Positions 33,676-44,943 of a stretch of 64,000 bases of DNA are shown piece by piece. A program made the position numbers and the translations under genes. The notes under the pieces are model-generated. The model made no database searches. It was given only the letters and a program-made list of their open reading frames with translations, and had not been told where the DNA came from. Each line of letters begins with the position of its first letter. The first letter of the stretch is position 1. Source of the stretch: Cynocephalus volans (taxonomy: Eukaryota; Chordata; Mammalia; Dermoptera; Cynocephalidae); the NCBI RefSeq assembly GCF_027409185.1, contig NC_084462.1, positions 17,769,577-17,833,576 on the forward strand, read 5' to 3'.

Positions 33676-34013
33676 ACAAACATCAGTTAAATTGTGTCAA
33701 AAAAGGAAAAAAGTTTCTGCAAAAAGAAAGGAAGCTGTGTTATTAGGTATTACAAATTAATACCAAAGTGATCACTTGGATTATCAGTAGTTTCATTAGT
33801 CCCCAGGATTCAGTAGCTAACATCAAAGTTTCCATGTCCTTTTGCCTAGAGCTCGCTGGCCTGGCTGGTTTTACAGCATTCTTGAGCCAGGTATTCGATG
33901 ACATGGATCCGAGAAACCAACTCAAGAATCATATAGATAATACACACCAAAGAGATCTGACCAGTAGCCATGGAGGCTGCTGAAGGATGACAAAAAAAAG
34001 GGGACTTTCTCTT

Positions 34014-34583
34014 TCACTGCAACATAATATCTTTTAGATTCTCTTGCAGGATTGTGTCCTTCACAGCATGAAACACGAAGCGGATATTCTCAGTGTCTAT
34101 AGCAGTGGTGAAGTGGTGGAACAGTGGCTTACTGCGATTTCGTCTCTTTCTGTCAAAACACTGGACCAAGTAGCGTTGGACATCCTCCAGCCTGTGTGGG
34201 TCACCCTTGAAATCTGGGAAGTGCTTCTTGATGCTGACAGTCTTCACTTTCTCCACCAGGAGGTCCATCTTGTTGAGGAACAGAATTATGGAAACATTGA
34301 AGAAGAGCTTGTTGTTGACTATTGTCTCAAAGATGTTCATCGACTCCACCAGCCGGTTGGTACGCCTGTCTTCCATGAGGACCTGGTCATATTCACTAGA
34401 GGAGACCATGAACAGGATTGATGTGATCCCATCAAAGCACTGGAACCACTTTTGGCGCTGAGACCGCTGTCCACCCACATCCACCATCTTAAAAGGAATT
34501 TTTTTAATAACGAAGTCATGTTCCACAATTCCCTTGGTGGCTTTCCTAGCCAGCAGGATGTCTTGCTTACTAGGAAAGTAATT
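34014..34583 (-). CDS. GNA12: GNA12 coding exon 4 (last), G protein alpha-12 C-terminal half
   Basis: It encodes 189 residues plus TGA, corresponding to residues 193-381 of Galpha12 if the missing N-terminal part has the usual length. Visible G-domain parts: switch I with the catalytic Arg and Thr (R205, T208 in LLARKATKG), the DVGGQ G3 motif with the GTPase glutamine Q231, NKMD at 296-299 (G4), and TTAID at 351-355 (G5). The C-terminus [11 protein letters not shown] identifies GNA12 and excludes its paralogue GNA13, which ends LKQLMLQ. Galpha12 couples receptors at the plasma membrane to RhoGEFs and Rho. The acceptor is tttatatttcacag|AATTACTTTCC, read on the minus strand. All key residues are intact. 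Confidence 0.97.
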   Translation of the reverse strand, partial: NYFPSKQDILLARKATKGIVEHDFVIKKIPFKMVDVGGQRSQRQKWFQCFDGITSILFMVSSSEYDQVLMEDRRTNRLVESMNIFETIVNNKLFFNVSIILFLNKMDLLVEKVKTVSIKKHFPDFKGDPHRLEDVQRYLVQCFDRKRRNRSKPLFHHFTTAIDTENIRFVFHAVKDTILQENLKDIMLQ

Positions 34584-35961
34584 CTGTGAAATATAAAATA
34601 AGGGAGAGGTTTAGGAGGGGAAGAAAAAAGTCAGAAAATAACAAAAAGATGGCAATAGATAGGGTGGAGGGAGAGACTGACTTTTGTAAGAAGTTGAACC
34701 AAATACCAAAAGCAAATTTCATTTATAAAATTACAGATTTACCATGAAACTAAAAGTGAAAGAATTAAACTCCTCATTTCAAAATGAATGGAGGCTCATT
34801 AGTCTGAGGAAGAATTATCAGAATTCTCACTGTCAGCCCTAATGCAAAATCTCATTCCTTTTCTTCTCCAAAGGAAATTTATCATCTCTTCTGTTTCCAT
34901 ACCATAGATACCTTCCAATTTCTCTAACTTCCAGAGCATCTACATTACTATGAACTAATTTAATTTAGGTTTTGCAATTCTATTTAAATTTAGTCTGCAA
35001 TATATTTAATATGTTATTCTTGGAAAACTGTAGAATCTTTGGCAACACACGGACATCCATAGAACTCTCGAACCACTTCGATTTTGCACTATTAAAAATC
35101 CTCCAGTGACTAGTGCACACGATCACAGCAGTCTCACCAAAAAATGAAATCGGTATATAATCAAGCCTAGATCTACAGGACTAACTACCAATTCACAGGA
35201 GGTACAGGGGACACAGAAACATCTTCAATAACACTGCAGGGATGGAACAGGATTAATAATCCGGTTATTTCAATAAATAAACTGAAAGAAGAAAAAAATG
35301 GAGAAACCTATAGATGAGAAGAAATTTAGGTGACATCAACCAGTTGCGATGTATGGACCTCATAAGGATGTTAACACAAACTGCTAAAATAAAGCAACAT
35401 CAACAAGAAAACATTAATGAGGCAATTGGGAAAAATCTCAAAACTGACTGGACACTGGTTTACATTATGGAATTATTGCTAATGTTTTAGGAGCATGTGG
35501 TATTGTGGTTATGGTTTTTAGAGTCTTATCTTTTAGAGATACACTCTAAAATATTGATGAAATGATATGATGACCGATTTGTTCCTAGGGGTGGGGTTAG
35601 GGTCAATGAAACGAGGTGGTCATGAGTGATAATTATTGCACCTGGGGTTTCATTATACTATTTATTTTTATACATGTTTGAATTTTCCATACGAAAAGTT
35701 ACAGGAAATCCTCCTTTGATTAAAGAACTCCTCCGTCTCCTTTTTTGTGATTTGGGTGAAGTCATTCTTACAGAGCAATTTCTTCCCCTACAATGTAAGA
35801 CAAAACCCAGGTCTAAGCAGGAGCATGACATTATCATAGTATCCACAGTTATCTGATGTAACAATCATGGCCCATAAGTATAGCTTATGGCTCTGGTCTC
35901 AACACAAATGTTTTCTAATCCTGGATTACAGATTCTCAGGGTGGGGGAGTCTTCTACTCAC
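34584..35961 (-). other. GNA12: GNA12 intron 3
   Basis: The intron is 1,378 bp with GT (minus strand, at 35961-35960) and AG ends. About 35,190-35,702 is LINE-derived (listed). The rest is AT-rich with nothing recognised. Confidence 0.85.
35190..35702 (+). mobile_element. LINE-derived 3' UTR-like fragment
   Basis: 'gcacctggggtttcattatactatttatttttatacatgtttgaattttccata', preceded by 'aggggtggggttagggtc', resembles the 3' end of old L1-type elements in sense orientation. The family is uncertain. Confidence 0.45.
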
Positions 35962-36012
35962 CAGCTGGCCGATCCGGTCCAAGTTATCCAGGAAGTACTT
36001 CACTGATTCACC
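35962..36012 (-). CDS. GNA12: GNA12 coding exon 3 (51 nt)
   Basis: On the minus strand, cttgacag|GGTGAATCAGTG ... GGCCAGCTG|GTGAGTAG encodes GESVKYFLDNLDRIGQL (residues 176-192 by inference), which joins in phase 0 to NYFPSKQDI of exon 4. This is the end of the helical domain leading into switch I. It is short because the family exon is short, not because of damage. Confidence 0.95.
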
Positions 36013-36453
36013 CTGTCAAGAAGGAAAAATATTCATGACTCAGCCTTGATTGGGGAATCCTGATTTGGCATATAGAAGAAACTTAATAGAGGAACAAGAG
36101 TGTTATTTTGCCTCTGTGTAAACAGTAAAACAAAATAAAAGGACTAGAGTGTATATGTACTTTTAAAATTAAAAGCACATAACTTTTTAAAAAAATTAAA
36201 AAATGCAGTTTCTCTAGCTCCAACCCCAAGATTTAAATTCAGACTGTGTTTTTCAAAGCTCCCCAACTGGACTCCGATGCTTGGCAGGATGCTGGCCCCT
36301 CCGACCAGGCTAATCTCTTCCTTTCCAGATGTGGAGACCAGCCTGCTCCAGGCCATGCCGCCAGGAAGGGAGGGGACTAGAACCAGAATTTTAGATTTCA
36401 GTTCCTATGCACACTTTTGCTTCTGACAAAGATGGCCCAATGGACCCAAGACA

Positions 36454-36532
36454 TTTTTGGCACTGGCATGGGGATCCAAACCTATGACCTTGGTGTTATA
36501 AAGCTGTGCTCTAACCGATACAGCTAACTGGC
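36454..36532 (-). mobile_element. t-SINE monomer, degenerate
   Basis: On the minus strand: CCAGTTAGCTGTATCGGTTAG, TTTATAACACCAAGG, GGTTTGGATCCCCATGCC, then a short A tail. No clear target duplication survives, which suggests an older copy. Confidence 0.75.
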
Positions 36533-37101
36533 TTAGCTCATTCCTTGTTTTCAAAGAGAGTAAATATTGAAGAGAAGGGGCATGAGACAAAACATTTTCC
36601 AGTTTCTAGAAATATTCTATTATTACTTCACACATTTTTATGACCTGATTTACAGTAAAGAATAAAGGAGAGTCTTTAATTTGGATTCCTGTGGTAGAGG
36701 GATAAGTCTGTATTGACATTCAGTCCAGAAGAAAATCACTCATGATTCTGTTTTAGGAAGTGTTGAACGAACAAACGCAGTGGCACTCACAGGGCATGAG
36801 AAGACTTCACAGGGTGTTCAAATTTTGTCTGAAATGGAGCTAAATAGAGGAAGTAGTATGGGAACAGGCATGCACAAGTTTCCCTTAGAAGGTGGAATGT
36901 TGAAAATTAATTATACCACATATACAAAAAGCATGCAGCTTTCTAAACCATTTCATTTGGAACCTTACTCTGAAAGATACCAAAGCCAGTCCTAGGCTTC
37001 ATGTGCTACCCTTACATAAGAGTATGTGGGAAGAGTTGCCCTAGGAAAAGTTTATGTCATTTTCTACATTCTCACATAATGTACAAAATGGTGAGGTCAC
37101 A

Positions 37102-37102
<1 letters not shown>

Positions 37103-37157
<55 letters not shown>
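37103..37157. repeat. (CA)n microsatellite, about 27 units
   Basis: An uninterrupted CA dinucleotide run in GNA12 intron 2. It is likely polymorphic. Confidence 0.97.
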
Positions 37158-37161
<4 letters not shown>

Positions 37162-39719
37162 AATTGACATTTTAGATTTTTAAGGAGGAAAAACCATTGG
37201 AAGGGCACTAGATTACAGTCTGAGCTTGTGACTTCATTTAAAAAAAAAAAAAAAGGATGAGGAACAACAGGAACAACTAGTTCCTGATCTAGTTCATCTT
37301 TCCCTCCTTGGTCCCAGGCAAGTCCAAAGGGAGTAAATTTCATTTAGTGGAGAATCATCCTTCTCATTTTAGAATGAAGGCCTTTTAGGTGACTCAAAAG
37401 AGAGTATTCTGTTTCAGGGGATACAAACATACACATTTTCCCCCCATGATAGCAATGATTATAATTAGCAAATAAAATTTTCTTCCTTAATGTTAGATAC
37501 TGTTGGAGCACAGTCTGATTTCCTGACAGCTCGCTTTCAAGAGGCCACACAGGGAAAAGGCATCCAAGAGTCCAGGACAAAAACCTCACTTTCCCAGGCA
37601 CCCTGAGCTCCACAGCACAACTGAATCGGCTTTTATGCCTTTCTCTTTCCCTTCCGCACCAGTCTTCGATGTGGGGAAAGCCATCGTCTGGATGGTGTGA
37701 GGCAACTCAGCCCTTTCCGCTGGCTGAGCTATGTAGTCTTGCTTTGTCTGCACATCCTGCCGCCTCCCACACTCAGACAGGAAACAGCTGGGGGGCAAGA
37801 AAGCTGCTGGAGCAAACAGCGAACTCACCTGACTCATGACGTATTCCTTCCCCTAAATGCCTTCTCTCTTACCTCTCGCTTGCTCCTACTGCCTCTCACC
37901 CAGGGTCCTCGCAGGCGTAATGAGAGCTCATGAAGAATCGAGACACTGTCCCTCACCCACCGCCTGCCATGTCTGAATCACAGAGGTGCTCGCCACATTC
38001 TTCCAGGAAGGGTGGGCAGGGGCAGCAGCTCACAGGCTGGGCCACTCTTCCCCGTTTCTGCTCAGGTGGTGGCACCAGGCGAAAGAAAGAGGAATAAGCT
38101 CTCCTACCAGCAGTCTTACCTTTGCTGGACATAAGAAGTCACAGCAAGGCAAATGCCACAGTCAATGTTCTCATCACCATAAGATACTGAGACTTGGGTG
38201 CATGTGCTTTACCCAAATGGTACAGACATGAAATGAAAAGTGCCTCAGAGGACACAATGAGCCAAATACAAAGTATTAAAAAGTAAGGATATTTTCTCCC
38301 AGTTTAAATTTGAATATTCCTATTGAGTTTGAAACCAGGATCATCCCAACTGTACTTTAAAACAAATGCTAATATAAAAAGATCTTTATTGTTTCCTTCT
38401 CCACCAGAATGGCTCACTTAACTTATCTCAGCAGTTTGTTTCACTACTTTAAATGTACATAACTTATCTGTGATTTTTAGCCTTTTGCATGGTTGGTGAC
38501 ATCAACTCTTTCTAGGAAGGACCACACAGGAGGAGTCAAACCCAACTTCACACCATATTGGCCTGTCTGGATAAATAACCTAGAGGGTCCATGTAAAAGC
38601 TGCTGCTGAACTGCAAGGTGCAGAGGGTCTGTTGGAAGGGAGGGAGGAAGGGAACACAATCCACTTGGTTCAAACCAGAACTCAGTCCCTAAAGTCCACT
38701 CTGCTATCCTACTGGGCTGAGTTGGAACTAAGGTTTAGTATACTGTGGTTTATTAGATTGAATAATGCATCATTTGATTTGGCATGTAGCCTACAGGACA
38801 ATTGTTTGCAATGGATTTCTCAATTCCATAGCATCAGCTCATTAGAAGGTCCAGGTTTAAAATCCCAATATATTTTCAACACTAGGAGAACTCAGTCATT
38901 TCTTTAGAGAAACAGCATGTGGCAGAAACTGAGATGTTAACATGAAACTAACTGCTTAGCACAATTATAGAGAGAGTATAATGCATGCCAAAACAATCTT
39001 AGAGGACTCTTTTGACAGCTACTGAAGTAACATGGTCTAACAAAAAAGTGTAAATCCAAAATGGGCTTTTTATAATCCTCCTTGGTTTGAAAAATTAAAT
39101 CACTTAAGATTAATAAGGAGATGGATTCATGGATTAAACAAAACAAATTCCTCAGGGTGGGGACCAGAGGCCACTGAGCACATACTTGACACGGGCCTGC
39201 CTTCCTGACTCAGTCTCTGAGTAAAACACTTCTCATTAGCACCAGAACGCATGAGTGTGAGGCAGGGGTTAGATCGGCTGTCTGCTTCAAGAAACAGCAG
39301 GTTGATTTGGGGGCCGATGACTTGTGCTAGGCACAGACAGGCGATGTGACATGAAGATAGCAGGCAGGGCCTAGGTGAACACCCCAGTAAACAGAACCAC
39401 CTTTCAGCAGACCAACTTCATCCTTCACCAAATCTTCTTTGGAAGCATCTGCCATGTAGCCCTCCAGAGGGTGGATGATATATGCTGGGCTTGCTGCTGC
39501 TCAAGGCTTCTGTCAGACACCATCACGCCCACCCTGCTGCAGACCCATCTGTCCATGCTCTGACATCTCTGCATTAATGAAGCTGCCCCCTCATGGATGT
39601 CTGCGGGCCTCATGCACCTCCTTCAGTTAATTTAGGACTATAATGAAAGCACCTCAAATCTTTCAACACTATACAAGACCAGGCCCTTGAGATCACTGTA
39701 CTAGGGGATGACTTTGGTC

Positions 39720-40249
39720 CTACCTTTTTCTCTGTCAGTAATCTCATCCATTGGTGGAATGTTTTCAAGGTTCATCTATGTTGTAGCATCTACCAGGACT
39801 TTATTCCTTTTCAAAGCTGAATAATACCTGTATTCCTTTGTATGGATATACCACATTTCGTTAATCCATTTGTCAGTGGATGGACATTTGGACTGTTACC
39901 AACTTTTGGCTATTGCGAATAGTGCTACGAATGTTTGTGCACAAGTTTTTGTTTGAATATCTGTTTTTGTTTGAATATCTGTTTTCAGTTCTTTTGGGTG
40001 TATGCCTAGAAGTGGAATTGTTTGGTCATATGGTAATTCTATGCTTAATTTTTTGAGGAATCACCAAGCTGTTTTCCATAGCAGCTGCGCCACTTACATT
40101 CTCACCAGCAATGTACATAGGTTTCAATTTATCTATATCCTTGTTGACATTTGTTATTTTCTGATTTTTTGATTGTAGCCATCCTAATGGGTGTGAAGTG
40201 GCATAATATTATAGTCTTGTCTGGGTTTTAAGGTAGTTCTATCTGTATC
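39720..40249 (-). mobile_element. L1 fragment, antisense
   Basis: 'aaagctgaataatacctgtattcctttgtatggatataccacattt', 'ccatttgtcagtggatggacatttgg' and 'ttttggctattgcgaatagtgc' form the reverse complement of an old L1 3' end. A short internal duplication of tttttgtttgaatatctg lies near 39,940-39,985. Confidence 0.8.
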
Positions 40250-40254
40250 ATTAT

Positions 40255-40637
40255 CGTTATAAATTGAATGTTTATATCTCCTCAAAATTTGTATGTTGAA
40301 GGCCTAACCCCCAGTGTGATGGTATTTAGAGACGGGGTCTTTGGGAGGTAATTAGGGTTAGATGAGGTCATAAAGGGGGCCCTCATGATGTGACTGGTGC
40401 CCTTATAAGAGGTACCAGACAGTGTGAGCTTGCATGTGCGCTCTCTCCTCCATATGAGGACACTCTGAGAAGGCAGGCTTTTGTCTGCGAGTCAGGAAGA
40501 AGCCGTTACCAGAACCTAACCCTGCTGGCATCCTGATCTTGGACTTCCAATCTCCAGAAGTGTGAGAAAATAGATTTCTATTGTTTAAGCCACCCACTCA
40601 TTGTATTTTGTTATGGCAGCCCGAGCTGATTAACACA
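40255..40637 (+). mobile_element. MST/MLT-type MaLR solo LTR with 5-bp target duplication
   Basis: The body has 'aaattgaatgtttatatctcctc', 'aggcctaacccccagtgtgatgg', 'ggggtctttgggaggtaatt' and 'ttgttatggcagcccgagc', ending TTAACACA. The target duplication attat is at 40250-40254 and 40638-40642. This is a solo LTR without an internal retroviral region. Confidence 0.82.
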
Positions 40638-41109
40638 ATTATGAACTCATGCATTTTTTTTATAGCAGAGGCAAAGATGGCAAAATGTTAGCATATGTTA
40701 ATATTGGGCAGTGGGTATATGAGGATCTGTCAGGCTCATTCTTAAACAAAAGTGAAATGGTCCAAATTATATATTCAGCCTTTAAAATTGTAGATTTGGA
40801 TTCTTCATTCATACCACAGGGGTCAACAGAGAAAAATTAGCTAGAAAGAAATTTTAGAGCATGTTTGCAGATATTCCCTTGCCTCCAGATAAGAAAGCAC
40901 TTCAATAATAAGACTAGGGGTGAAGGTGAGGAGAGCTTACCCAATTTTTAAAGGCTTCTACCACAGAATCCCTAAAAACTGTACTCGGCATGTCACAGTC
41001 ACGGCTCCCCTTTACCTTTCTACTTTTGGGGGAAATTCACACCAGATTCCAGCCTCTTCAATGTAGTAGCCAGAACCCAAATTCCAGGCCTCTTTTGGAC
41101 CAGGACAGA

Positions 41110-42089
41110 GGTACATGTGAAAAGTTGTAAGCATATTGCAAAGAACTTCCATCCATGTTTTATATAGAGCCACCCATTGTTAACATCCTGCCTCATTTGT
41201 TTTGTCATTTGTTCTCTCCCTTTCAATATATATTCTTTTTCCTTCTTGAACTATTTCAGTGCAAGCTGCCTGTTGACCCCTAAAAACTTCAGTGGGTATG
41301 CCCTAAGAATGAGGACATTTGCTTCTACAACCATGATAAATCAGGCAATTTAACACTGATGTAATACTGCTATCCTTGTAGCATTTTCCTCCTCCAGCCC
41401 AGAATTCAGTCTAGAATCAAGTATTGCATTTAGTTGTCATGTCTCTTTAGTCTCCTTTGATCTGAAACACTGACATTTTTGGAGAATACAGCCACACATG
41501 TACCCCTTGCCCCCAACCCCCTGGCCCCTTGGGTTTTTTGTAATGTTTCCAATCTTTAACGTGATAGTCGCAAAATGATTTTCCAATCAGCTCTACTCCA
41601 CATTCGCCAGCCTGTGGTGACATTCTACTGCAAACAAGAGTCCTCCCTTCTCCCTTGTTTATCTATTTACTATCTATATGGACTCATGGATGCCTTTATT
41701 TTTCATGGTTTGCAATTCATTACTGTCCTTCATTATTTTGGTGCTCACACTGAAGAATGTATTGGGTCTTTTTGGCCCTCTGCTCTTCCATACTAGTTCC
41801 AAAATCAGTTGTCAATTTCTACCCCCCCCTACCCTCCAAATCTGCAGAGTTTTGAACAGGGTCTTTAACTCCTCTTGGTAATGTTACACATTTTCTGCAC
41901 AGAGGTTTTACATATCTTTTTATTGGATTTATTCTTAGATATTTAATTTTTTAGCTGCTTGTAAATGGTACCTTTAAAATTTTTTCATTTTCTAATTCTT
42001 TGTGCCAGTTTATAGAATTACAACTGATTTTTGAACATTGACTTGTGTCTAGTAACTCTGCTAAGCTCTATATTCATTCTAACAATATA
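41110..42089 (-). mobile_element. Old L1 fragment, antisense, host of the Tigger1 insertion
   Basis: 'gcatttagttgtcatgtctctttagtctcctttgatctg', 'actatctatatggactcatggatgcctttatttt' and then 'atttattcttagatatttaa' and 'agtaactctgctaagctc' are antisense L1ME sequence (3' UTR running into ORF2). It appears to resume after the Tigger1 at about 44377-44420 ('gaatcttttgaattttccag'). Confidence 0.7.
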
Positions 42090-44374
42090 CAGGCATACAT
42101 TTTATTATGTTGTTGCGCTTTGCAGATACTGTGTTTTTTAAAAACTGAAGGTCTGTGGCTACCCTGCAACGAGCAAGTCTAATCAGCGCCATTTTCCTAA
42201 CAGCATGTGTTCACTTTGTGTCTCTGTGTCACACTTTGGTAATTCTTGCAATATTTCAAACACTGTCACTATTATAATATCTGTTATGGTGATCTGTGGT
42301 CAATGATCTTTGACATTACTATTGTGACTGTTTTAGGGAGCCAGGAACCAAGCCCATATAAGATGGCAAACTTAATTGATAAATGTTGTGTGTGTTCTGA
42401 CCGCTCCACTGACTGGCTGTGCCCTTGCCTTTCACCTTCTCCTCGGGTCTCCCTATTCTCTGAGACACAACAATATTGAAATTAGACCAATTAATAACCC
42501 TACAGTGACCGCTAAGGAGGAGTCTCACATCTCTCACTTTAAATCAAAAGCTAGAAAGCTTAATGAGGAAGGCATGTTGAAAGCCAAGACAGGCCAAAAG
42601 CTAGGCCTCTTGTGCCAAACAGGTAGCCAAGTTGTGAATGCAAAGAAAAAGTTCCTGAAGGAAATGAAACTCCAGCGAACACACGAATGCTAAGAAAGCA
42701 AAACAGCTTTACTGCTTTACTGCTGATATGGAGAAAGTTTGTGTGATCTGTATAGAAGATCAAACCAGCCAAATATTCCCTTTAAGCCAAAGCCTAATCC
42801 AGAGCAAGGCCCGAACTCTCTTCAACTCTATGAAGGCTGAGAGGTGAGGAAGCTGCAGAAGAAAAGTTGGTAGCTAGCAGAGGTTGGTTCATGAGGGTTT
42901 AGGAAAGAAGCTGTCTCCATAACAAAAGCGCAAGGAGAATCAGCAAGTGCTGATGCAGTAGCTGCAGCAAGTGATCCAGAAGATCTAACTAAGATCACTT
43001 CTGGAAGAAGATGCTATTTAGGACTTTTATAGTTAGAGAGAAGTCAATGCCTGCCTTCAAAGCTTCAAACGACAGACTGACTCTCTTGTTAGGGGCTGAT
43101 GCAGTTGGTAACTTTAAGGTGAAGCCATTGTTCATTTACCATCCCCAAATCCTAGGGCCCAAAGAATTATGATAAATGTACTCAGCCTGTGCTCTATAAA
43201 TGGAAAAACAAAGCCTGGATGACAGCATATCTGCTCATAGTATGATTTACTGAATATTTTAAGCCCACTGTTGGGACCTCCTTACTGTTCAGAAAAAAAG
43301 ATTCCTTTCAAAATATTACTGCTCACTGACAATGCACCCACTCACCCAAGAGCTCTGAGGGAGATGTACAAGGAGATCAATGTTGTTTTCATGCCTGCTA
43401 AAACAATACCCATTCTGTAGCCCATCGATCAAGGAGTAATTTTGACTTCCAAATCTTGCTATTTAAGAAATACATTTTGTCAGACTATAGCTGCCATAGA
43501 TAATGATTCCTCTGATGGATCTGGGTAAAGTAAATTGAAAACCTTGTGGAATAGATTTGCCATTCTAGATGCCATTAAGAACATTTGTGACTCGTGGGAG
43601 GAGGTCAAAATATCAACATTAACAGGAGTTTGGAAGAAGTTGATTCCAACTCTCATGGATGACTTTGAGTGGCTGAAGGCTTCAGTGGAAGGAGTAACTG
43701 CAGATGTGGTAGAAACTGCAAGAGAAGTAGGATTAGAAGTGGAGCCTGAAGATGTGACTGAATTGCTGCAATCTCATGACAAAATTTTATGGATGAGCAA
43801 AGAAAGTGGTTTCTAAGATGGAATCTATCCTTGGTGAAGATGCTGTGAACATTGTTTAAACCACAAAGAATTTAGAATATTACATAAATTTAGTTGATAA
43901 AGCAGTGGCAGGGTTTGAGGAGATTAACTCCAATTTTGAGAGAAGTTCTACTGTGGGTAAAATGCTACCAAATGGCATCTCACGCTACAGAAATCTTTCA
44001 TGAAACGAAGAGTCAATCAATGTGGCAAACTTCATTGTTATGTTATTTTAAGAAATTACCACAGCCACCCCACCCTCAGCAACCATCACTGATCAGTCAG
44101 CAGCCAGACCTTCTACCAGCAAAAAGATTATGATTTGCTAAAGGTTCAGATAATTGTTAACATTTTTTAGCAATAAAGTTTTTTTTAATTAAGGTATGTA
44201 CATTGATTTTAGACATAATGCTATTTATTGCATACTTAACAGACTACAGTATAATGTAATCATAACTTTTATATGCACTTGGAAATCAAGAATTTGTGTG
44301 ACTTGCTTTATTGCAATATTAGTTTTATTGTGGTGGTCTGAAATTGAACCTGCAATATCTCTGAGGTGTGTCTG
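42090..44374 (+). mobile_element. Tigger1 (pogo group) DNA transposon, nearly full length
   Basis: The 5' end CAGGCATAC and the 3' end ...GAGGTGTGTCTG form the Tigger1 terminal inverted repeats, flanked by TA dinucleotides at 42088-42089 and 44375-44376, the expected target duplication. Throughout, the sequence follows Tigger1 (for example 'gcaacgagcaagtctaatc', 'cagagcaaggcccgaactctc', 'ggaggaggtcaaaatatcaacattaacagg'). At about 2.3 kb it is slightly shorter than the intact element. It is a fossil with internal deletions. Confidence 0.93.
42500..44133 (+). pseudogene. Tigger1 transposase, inactivated
   Basis: Recognisable pieces are an N-terminal part around 42,540-42,690 (KLNEEGMLKAKTGQKLG, NAKKKFLKE), a middle part around 43,200-43,500 with the DDE region degraded, a frame at 43535-43816 (DSWEEVKISTLTGVWKKLIP), and the C-terminal frame at 43894-44133 ending LLPAKRL. 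Frameshifts, deletions and stops separate these frames, so no functional transposase can be made. Confidence 0.85.
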
Positions 44375-44866
44375 TATCTGCAGAATCTTTTGAATTTTCC
44401 AGATACACATCCTATCAGCTGAGAGCCACAGTCACAGTGGGATGCAGCAACACCTAACATTCTGCTGAAAAGCCTACCATCTTTTTGTCCAGCACAAGAG
44501 GAAAGAGCAATCAGGATTGCCAGGGGGTGAGGTGGGAACCAGAGAAAGAAGAGGGTCAGAGGAGCGAAACCTCAAATTCTGTGCATAAACTGTGCCTATG
44601 ATTCTGGATGACCCCGTGACCATACATGTGTGGGGTAAACTGAAAGCAGTCCAACTGAGATCTGAGCTACTGCCAGTGCAGGCATGACTGAGTTGGCAGT
44701 TTGTTCTCACCAAGTTAACTGTCTACTAAAGCAAAAATATCAACATTAGTTGGATGAATATAAAAGGATCTAGAGTCCTAAAATAACGTTAATAATGGCC
44801 AGGATACAATCCCAAATCATTCGATATATGGAGAGCACTCATCCTGAAGAGAAATAATCACTATTT

Positions 44867-44943
44867 TTTTTTTTTTTATTTGTCTTTTTGGCAGCTGGCC
44901 AGTACAGGGATCTAAACCCTTGACCTTGGTGTGATAACACCAC
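44867..44943 (-). mobile_element. t-SINE, 5'-truncated to the anticodon arm and 3' half
   Basis: On the minus strand the copy starts at GTGGTGTTATCACACCAAGG (just before the anticodon stem) and continues GGGTTTAGATCCCTGTACTGG with an A-rich tail. A 14-bp duplication with one mismatch (aataatcactattt / aataagcactattt) lies at 44853-44866 and 44944-44957. Confidence 0.82.

Larger units (their letters stand above)
30965..34013 (-). other. GNA12: Presumed GNA12 3' UTR
   Basis: This lies immediately downstream of the GNA12 stop codon on the minus strand. It contains no interspersed repeats I can name, which fits a UTR. Minus-strand AATAAA sites at 31392-31397 and 30965-30970 are candidate poly(A) signals, giving 3' UTRs of about 2.6 or 3.0 kb. 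The endpoint is a guess and needs transcript data. A local duplication sits at about 33,085-33,675. Confidence 0.4.

Noticed and set aside
34014-34583. GNA13 as the identity of the G-protein exon
   Set aside because: The residues [20 protein letters not shown] and the C-terminus ENLKDIMLQ are those of Galpha12. Galpha13 differs at these positions.
37103-37157. CRISPR-like or other regularly spaced array
   Set aside because: The regular sequence is a plain CA dinucleotide run. No spaced repeat array exists anywhere in the window.
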